DNA of 64,000 nucleotides from Isoperla grammatica. Taxonomy: Eukaryota; Arthropoda; Insecta; Plecoptera; Perlodidae. A model generated the notes under the pieces. It did not search any database and was not told where the DNA came from. It worked only from the letters and a program-made list of their open reading frames with translations. The translations under genes were made by a program, and so were the position numbers. Shown here piece after piece: positions 12,824 through 64,000 of this stretch; positions within the stretch are counted from its first letter, which is position 1, and each line of letters opens with the position of its first letter. The stretch covers positions 9,212,292 through 9,276,291 of the forward strand of contig OX246739.1 of assembly GCA_945910005.1 (NCBI GenBank), in the 5' to 3' direction.

Positions 12824-15800
12824 TATATATGAATTTATTTTATTTACAAACTACAGTAAAGAAACACAGTAAACAAACAAAATATAGTTAACTATAGTTA
12901 TTATATAGGACGACGTAGAACGTATACTTTCCAAATTAATCCAATTCAATATAGGAACACGTATTTCTACCAACAAAGCTCTCAAACCTGTATAAATTTT
13001 CGATGAGCAATCCACCGCGGGAATATCGTAAAAAACGAAAGGTTGTCTTATTAACAAATGTGAATGTGAGATGGAGGGCTCAAGGGAATTATGCCACAAG
13101 ATACAATCTAACACAACATTAATCTTGTTATCTTACCAGAACATTCAACATATTACGCAGCATCTCTACAAAGGCTGGTATTACTTTCAAATAAACAGAA
13201 TTTGCATCGGGAGCTGGGCTGGAGAGAGGCTGAATAGTAGACCAGTAGACAAAATGGTGGAGGGAGGGAGGTCAACGGTGTCTTAAATTTGCAATACAAT
13301 ACATTAATTATTCCATTAAAATCGAAAATACTTCTTTAAACCAGGTAAAGTTTATAAAAAAAAATTAATAATTAAAAAAGTAAATTAATAACTGGTTCTA
13401 CGTTTTAACAAAGAAGGGTAACAAAGATGGGTTCTGAGGTGCCCAATGCTTTATAGATTGGGGTTTTATTGGAAGTCACATATACCGAGAAGGCGAATGC
13501 TCTACGTCTCATAGACAGAAAAATGTTGACGGTTTTTCTTTTCTCTGCTAATATATTCCTACCATGCATTATTTATGGTGAGTCAAAAAGCAGCGCAAGT
13601 GAGGGATGTTACGTATTAAGCGGCGTTTTTCAATTTCGTTTTTCGTTTTTCTCTTTTTGCCGCAACAGACAACCAAACAGAGCAATTCCAATCAGTCGGC
13701 TTGACGCCAATAACTTATTGAGGTTACCTTTGTGCCCGACATCAACCTAACGCAAAAACCGAAATGTAAAACCTTACAAAGCTGGCGTAGTAGATCGCGA
13801 TTACACAATACTAACACAGGAATATTGTAAAGAAAAAAATAACATTCGTATTCGTTTCATTGTGATTATATTTGGGATTAACGTCTCATATTTTGGCAAC
13901 AGTGCTAATCAAAACGGTGAGTGGATGCTACATGAAATGCAAAAACGACACATGGCATCAATGTCAAAGCCGGGATTCAAACTTCAAGTGTATACACTTT
14001 GGTTTAGCAGACCAATGCCCACGAACAATACTACGCCAGCTGAAAATGTATTTGTAAAATACTATAAACCTCTGTTTTGTTTAACAGTTCAATTCACGAG
14101 TTAGCAAAATATTGTCGCAAATAAAATTTGAAAGATGCGTATAAACAGGTTGATAAACGTGATCGTAACTCACACAAATGAACGGTAATGACGTCATGAT
14201 TAGTGTTTGCTTTAAATAGTTTGCGCATGAACGCAAAACGCTTTCTAGATGATTAAACTTGAATCCTTCTAATGGCTACAGCTTTCAAGCCACAAGTATT
14301 TGATAATGTAAGAAGTTTGTTAAATAGGCGGAGAAGGTAAAATGATTGAGAGTGGGTCTAAAGACTAATCATGGAAGTGCAACTACAAAATATTTGCTTG
14401 TCCGTAAAAACAGATGACTTTAATTAGGTAACCCCCATGCGCCAAAACCAACAATGTGTTTACTGAATGCAACCATTATGGATGATGAAGGGTGCTTAAT
14501 ATTTTATCCCGGCTCATATTAATTAATTATCAATGAATATTAAATCAAAACAACAATAACAAGTAAACGAATAATTAATTAAAATCGAATAGTCGCGTCA
14601 ATTACATAACCATTGATGGCAATTTGTTTGAAGTGGAATACTTATTAATGTAAAGGTGTATAGTATAGATTTCATATAGTATAGTGCACTAAAAAGAAGC
14701 TGTATGCATTCTGATCTCAACAAAATAAACTACTGTAAATGTGTTCAGCGACATACTCGACAACTAGGTCATATGACCATGGGGAAGGATTGGAGGAAGG
14801 GGTAAAGTAGTAGGATTTAAGATTGTGAATACAGCTGTTGACTTTAGAGCGCTATCTTATGACAGTTTATTGACGTTTAACAATAATCGAGTTTCGATAG
14901 GTCGTTCTGTATAACAGATACAACAAAAGGCATAAGAAGCGAGAAAAGTCTCGTCCGGATATTGCGGATAAGTAGAGCAACCGAGATGTTTATCAAATTA
15001 CAGGTAGGTATCATAAACCGCATTCAACGTAGACTGGGAGTAATTCATGAGAATATCATTTTCATTAGTTTCTTTGTTTTTGTTTGTCACAACGGATAAC
15101 TACGTTTTCATTTATGGTTACATCTTTTTCGAAAATATATTTTGTACAGTTGATTGCCGAGAAGAGAGTAGTATTCAAATAAGATTATAAATTAACTGGT
15201 TTCATGACAATACACAATGACAAGTTTTCACGAGGACAATGGCCATAGTTAATTCTATCAAATATGACGCCACTATTACTAGACAAGAACTTAAAGTAAA
15301 CTTTTGAAAAAACAATTTTTTTATTAAAAAGGTGTTTGAACGGCGGTAATAACAGTTCCTTTAATCGTCCTCTGTGATGTAGTAAGAAAACATTTATCCA
15401 CTTCCAGGAAAGTATCTTTGTGTTTAGGGTGAACCTTTGCCACAGGATTATTTGCATTCAATTTAAATCTCAAAGCGGTGCTTTGATTGCCCTGTTTACT
15501 GTCGATTATTTTGTCTCAGTCAGCCTTGATGCTGAGTTTACGACGTGAACGATATTTTCCCTCAAAGCACATAAGTGGTCACTAGTAATTTAATATTTTC
15601 GCAGTTGATTATAGTTACATGTTCGTAGTACTTAAGTCCATTAAAACATAACTACGTATACAATTAACGATTGAATAGTTTACACGTATATTTCCATTAC
15701 GTCTTTCAATCACTGATTGCACATTAGTACGCTAAGTACGCTACCTCTCTCTGATACCTACTAATACCTGTTATAAAGAATTACGCATTTCAAGTCCTAG

Positions 15801-16145
15801 TAGGTTTTACCAGTCGTAGTGTTCACGGTAGTTGTAGTTAGTAGTAGATACAAGTCTTATACCCATATTATGACGGCTTGCTAAATATTTATTTCATGGC
15901 AACCAGAAATCAAAAGCGTGGTTTCTACAGATAAAACAAGTTAGTACAGGACTAAGTATTTAGCAGGTCGTCATAATAATGGACCTTAGTGGCAACTTAA
16001 TACGTACCGGTAGCTCAGAAATAACATTTTCAACAACATCAACTTTTGATTAGAGAAGGGTTAGGTTTGTTTGTAGGCACAAAATTTGTGCTAATACTAT
16101 AGTTTCAGTTGTGTCTAATGTTGTGTTTCTCATTGTTAATGCCAG
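12824..16145. other. Non-coding sequence upstream of transglutaminase exon 1
   Basis: No credible coding exon was found. On the minus strand near 13960-14025 there are a GTTTGAATCCC B box and an upstream TGGGCATTGGTC A-box-like motif, spaced as in a tRNA, which may be a SINE remnant. The stretch ends at a pyrimidine-rich tract and AG (16144-16145), a candidate splice acceptor for the first recognised coding exon. Confidence 0.45.
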
Positions 16146-16164
16146 GTACACGAGTGCAGACATA

Positions 16165-61257
<45,093 letters not shown>

Positions 61258-61426
61258 GGGATTCACAACGCGCACAAATTAGACGATCTGCCAGTGAGGT
61301 GGTTTAAGTATTTATAACATATATTTCAATACTATTTGTAAGAATATTAACCTTTTTAATGATGCCAATAATTAAACTGAGTTCTCACTGTTATAAATTG
61401 CTTTTAATTTATTATTGTACTCTAGG

Positions 61427-61432
61427 AATAAA
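61427..61432 (+). terminator. Polyadenylation signal AATAAA for the transglutaminase gene
   Basis: Canonical AATAAA 170 bp after the stop codon, followed by a T-rich stretch. A second AATAAA at 61791-61796 could give a longer transcript. Confidence 0.6.
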
Positions 61433-62405
61433 ATGTATGAATACAGTTATTTGATTATTTGTTAATTAAAGGTAGTCTATCCACTGAATATATACTATTT
61501 TAACCATTGTAACAGCTTTTTTCTGTGAATGAGATTTCATTTTTAAACTGCTTTGTATCATTCCATTTGGAAATGAATTCATTATAATATGTATTTAAAT
61601 ATGACTTTAGATCGAATTAATACTTCCACAATAGCCCTGAGCGTCTGCTATCTAATGTAATAGTGCCCATGCATTTCATTGCATTTTCTAAACCAATCGA
61701 TAATTATAAATTAATGTATCAGTTGTTTTCATGTCTTCATTGAGCTTATCTTCATTTTACTTATTTCACTTTGAATTCATGTCATGTAATAATAAACATA
61801 ATGTTAACTTGATTAAGTTGATATGCATTTGAGTTTATATTTACTCTATGGTCCAATCCTTGTTCACTCCTCTAATATATTAAGTCTATCTTAGTGTTTC
61901 CGATTCCAGCACCTGTTAGTCTTCACGTGCATGAGTTGGCATTACAATCCTTTCAATCCCTTTAATGTCAAACTATGGTTACATGGCGAGATTCAAAATT
62001 TCGACTAGCTCCCACATACAACATACTTAAACTCGGTTCGGATTCTAGTTCTACATAAAACGCACTGCTGTGACCAGGGGGCAAAGGATTGATAATCAAT
62101 TAAGGTAGAGAGTAGCTTCACAAGAGTAACCAAAATACATACTATTGTTACTATTTTTTGTTATTGTTAGATGTTTAAACGACGTACTCTTATTTGGGCT
62201 ATAACGTCGTAAAATTAAATATTGTTTTGAATGTTCTTCTTATGAGTATGACTATGTAGAGTACGACGAAACATGCATAATATACCTTCGTCTTTTATTT
62301 CATCTCGACGAAGTACACAAAGTGTCTCCTGTCCTTCTCTTGCATAAAGTGGTTTCCAGTTTACAAATTGACAACAAACATTCTTAATTCTAGAAGTACC
62401 ATACT

Positions 62406-62411
62406 TTTATT
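62406..62411 (-). terminator. Polyadenylation signal for the minus-strand gene
   Basis: TTTATT on the plus strand reads AATAAA on the minus strand, about 115 bp after the stop codon of the 62525-64000 gene. Confidence 0.55.
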
Positions 62412-62524
62412 GTAATCTGAGTGGAAACATTTGTACACGACAATTTTACATTGTACATAGGCTACATAACGACAGTCTATATTATATAAAATACAGAAGT
62501 TAACACGATTTAATAATGTGTCTT

Positions 62525-64000
62525 CTATTCACATTTGGTTGAAGAAGAAATTACCCCAACAATGACAAAGGTAACTAGAAAGTAAGCAATGGACATGATG
62601 ATAACCTTCCTGTTCAAGTCCACGACTGCGTCGTCACGTGTGGCGAGCGCGTCGTGAGTCGTCGCCGCCGCGTCTAGCCTCGCCATGAGCGCGGCCAGCC
62701 TCTCCGGGGTCGAGTAGCTCATGAGAACGTCCGTGTAGATAGCCAAGTCCCTCACAGAGTCTCCCTCCGCGTCGCTCACATGCGGCAGATCGCTCAGCAA
62801 AAGTCCCGGCGAGCTGACACTCGCGCCCACATCGTCGTCAAGGTCCTCCAGTCGGTTACCCAGACCGGGATCACTCTCGGCCTTGGAGCCCCAGGACGTT
62901 CCAACCGACGCGACGGTGCCGTGCGCATGTTGATGTTGAAAATCGGTATAGAGAATCTCGTCGGGGCTCAAAGTCGGCCAGTTGAAATCCTCATCGTCTG
63001 TCTGAACGTCCCGGTCGCTTCTCGCTGGTTCCTCAGCAGAAGCCGACGATCGCGTCGAAACGGCCGGCACAATCATCTCGACCTCGATCATCGACGGAGG
63101 ACGGGACGATAGACCTGTTACGTCGGGTACCTGTAACGGAGTCGACGGCACGCGAGACGCTGAACACATTCCGTGAGACATTGGTTCCGGCAACAGGGAT
63201 AGGGTGTCTAAAAACGAATCCAACGTTTCCGAGTCGTCGCTAGTATCGCGTTGTATCTTCTCGACACCGGGGATGGATACGCTAGAGAAATGTCTCAGCA
63301 GACTCTCCATGGACTGTGGCTGCTGGGCGGGGAGCTCGGACGTTTCCATGTCCTCGCTTCGAGACCCGGTCACCACGTGGGTGAGGGCGCTCAACAGGTT
63401 GCGCACAGTGCCCGGCGTGGTGATGTCCAATACGGGGATGACGACGCAGGAGGACGACTCTCCGAGAGACGAATCAGACGATTCCGACAACAACGTGGAG
63501 TGACACGGAAGCGAAGAGCGCATCTCTGAACAGGTGATGTGAAAGCTCGTACTCGCGGTGACTAACGGTGTCAACTTTGTTGCAGACGTTGGCGTCAAAA
63601 GGGTTTCGAGTATCAGATCGCACGTCGAGTGTGGTTCGCCGGTGTGTTCTGCCACGTTTTCACGGCTAATTGATTGCTCTTCATTGGTGTCTAACTGTCC
63701 TCCAGATTTACTTGTGGCCGTGTCCTTTGCCAAAAAATGTTTTCTACATGTTACACATTCATCTTGTTGTATTGCAGAGTCTGAAGATGCCTTTTTATTT
63801 TCCACTTGAACATTTTGATCGATGTCTCTAGTGTTAACTGCATTATCGCCCATTGTGGTTTTGTCAACATCCTTAGCGGTTAACGAGCAAACAGTGTTTG
63901 GATCCTCTATATTATTTTCGACGTAATCCATGACTTGAGGTTGTTCTGATATTGATCTGTTTTCATTACTCACACCTGGTTGAATCAATATGAGGTTACT
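62525..64000 (-). CDS. Unknown Ser/Thr-rich protein with C-terminal membrane anchor (3' exon, partial)
   Basis: A minus-strand frame of at least 487 codons, open to the window edge and ending at TAG (62525-62527). Codons are GC-rich in the half nearest the stop. The protein is rich in Ser, Thr, Asp and Glu and looks mostly disordered. Near the C-terminus a helical, coiled-coil-like stretch (PERLAALMARLDAAATTHDA) precedes DLNRKV. A hydrophobic segment (IIMSIAYFLVTFVIVGVI) follows, then a short polar tail ending KCE. This is the layout of a tail-anchored protein, with the bulk in the cytosol. On the minus strand TTGATTCAACCAG near 63975-63987 could be a splice acceptor, so the exon may start there. 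I do not recognise the family. Its length, composition bias and own polyadenylation signal support a real gene. It converges on the transglutaminase gene. Confidence 0.75.
   Translation of the reverse strand, partial: SNLILIQPGVSNENRSISEQPQVMDYVENNIEDPNTVCSLTAKDVDKTTMGDNAVNTRDIDQNVQVENKKASSDSAIQQDECVTCRKHFLAKDTATSKSGGQLDTNEEQSISRENVAEHTGEPHSTCDLILETLLTPTSATKLTPLVTASTSFHITCSEMRSSLPCHSTLLSESSDSSLGESSSCVVIPVLDITTPGTVRNLLSALTHVVTGSRSEDMETSELPAQQPQSMESLLRHFSSVSIPGVEKIQRDTSDDSETLDSFLDTLSLLPEPMSHGMCSASRVPSTPLQVPDVTGLSSRPPSMIEVEMIVPAVSTRSSASAEEPARSDRDVQTDDEDFNWPTLSPDEILYTDFQHQHAHGTVASVGTSWGSKAESDPGLGNRLEDLDDDVGASVSSPGLLLSDLPHVSDAEGDSVRDLAIYTDVLMSYSTPERLAALMARLDAAATTHDALATRDDAVVDLNRKVIIMSIAYFLVTFVIVGVISSSTKCE

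Larger units (their letters stand above)
61258..62524. other. Convergent 3' intergenic region
   Basis: Between two converging genes. It holds the transglutaminase 3' untranslated region, with AATAAA at 61427-61432 and another at 61791-61796. It also holds the 3' untranslated region of the minus-strand gene. The rest is AT-rich without recognised elements. Confidence 0.7.

Noticed and set aside
62780..63809. Plus-strand open frames opposite the 62525-64000 gene
   Set aside because: Shadows of the long GC-rich minus-strand exon. They are shorter, overlapping and without motif.

Overview
This is a eukaryotic, almost certainly arthropod, window. The unique sequence is AT-rich and non-coding, and GC-richer exons with GT/AG splice junctions are widely spaced in it. 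The closest family match of the main gene, as I remember the family, is the horseshoe-crab/insect hemocyte transglutaminase (annulin) group. Long introns, tRNA-derived SINEs, PIF/Harbinger elements and many MITEs suggest a large arthropod genome, perhaps a hemimetabolous insect. The species cannot be named from the sequence alone.

Layout. 1-16145 is non-coding and holds scattered transposon debris: a duplicated 283-bp segment, a pair of 70-bp CpG-rich inverted repeats 2.4 kb apart, and MITEs. 16165-61257 (+) is one gene, a calcium-dependent protein-glutamine gamma-glutamyltransferase in 11 coding exons. All intron phases join, giving a predicted 725-residue protein with the catalytic Cys299/His363/Asp386 triad. 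Its first intron in this model is 23.2 kb and contains a 10-kb array of about 90 units of a 109-bp satellite (22254-32216). Intron 2 (13.2 kb) contains a partial PIF/Harbinger element with a broken HARBI1-like transposase and a 197-bp (CTGT)n tract. The 3' introns carry MITEs, a SINE and a tiny 5'-truncated LINE. 61258-62524 is a convergent intergenic gap with polyadenylation signals for both strands. 62525-64000 (-) is the 3'-terminal coding exon of a second gene for a Ser/Thr-rich, acidic protein with a C-terminal membrane anchor. It runs off the window.

The most unusual feature is that three different splice junctions of the transglutaminase gene have been turned into tandem repeats. The exon 1 donor lies in a 131-bp unit present three times. 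The exon 2 acceptor lies in an 88-bp unit present 14 times with no indel between copies. The exon 4 acceptor lies in a 155-bp unit present six times. In each array every extra copy is on the intron side, so only the outermost junction (first donor, last acceptor) keeps the reading frame and the others are decoy splice sites. Two of these arrays sit at opposite ends of the satellite-bearing intron 1.
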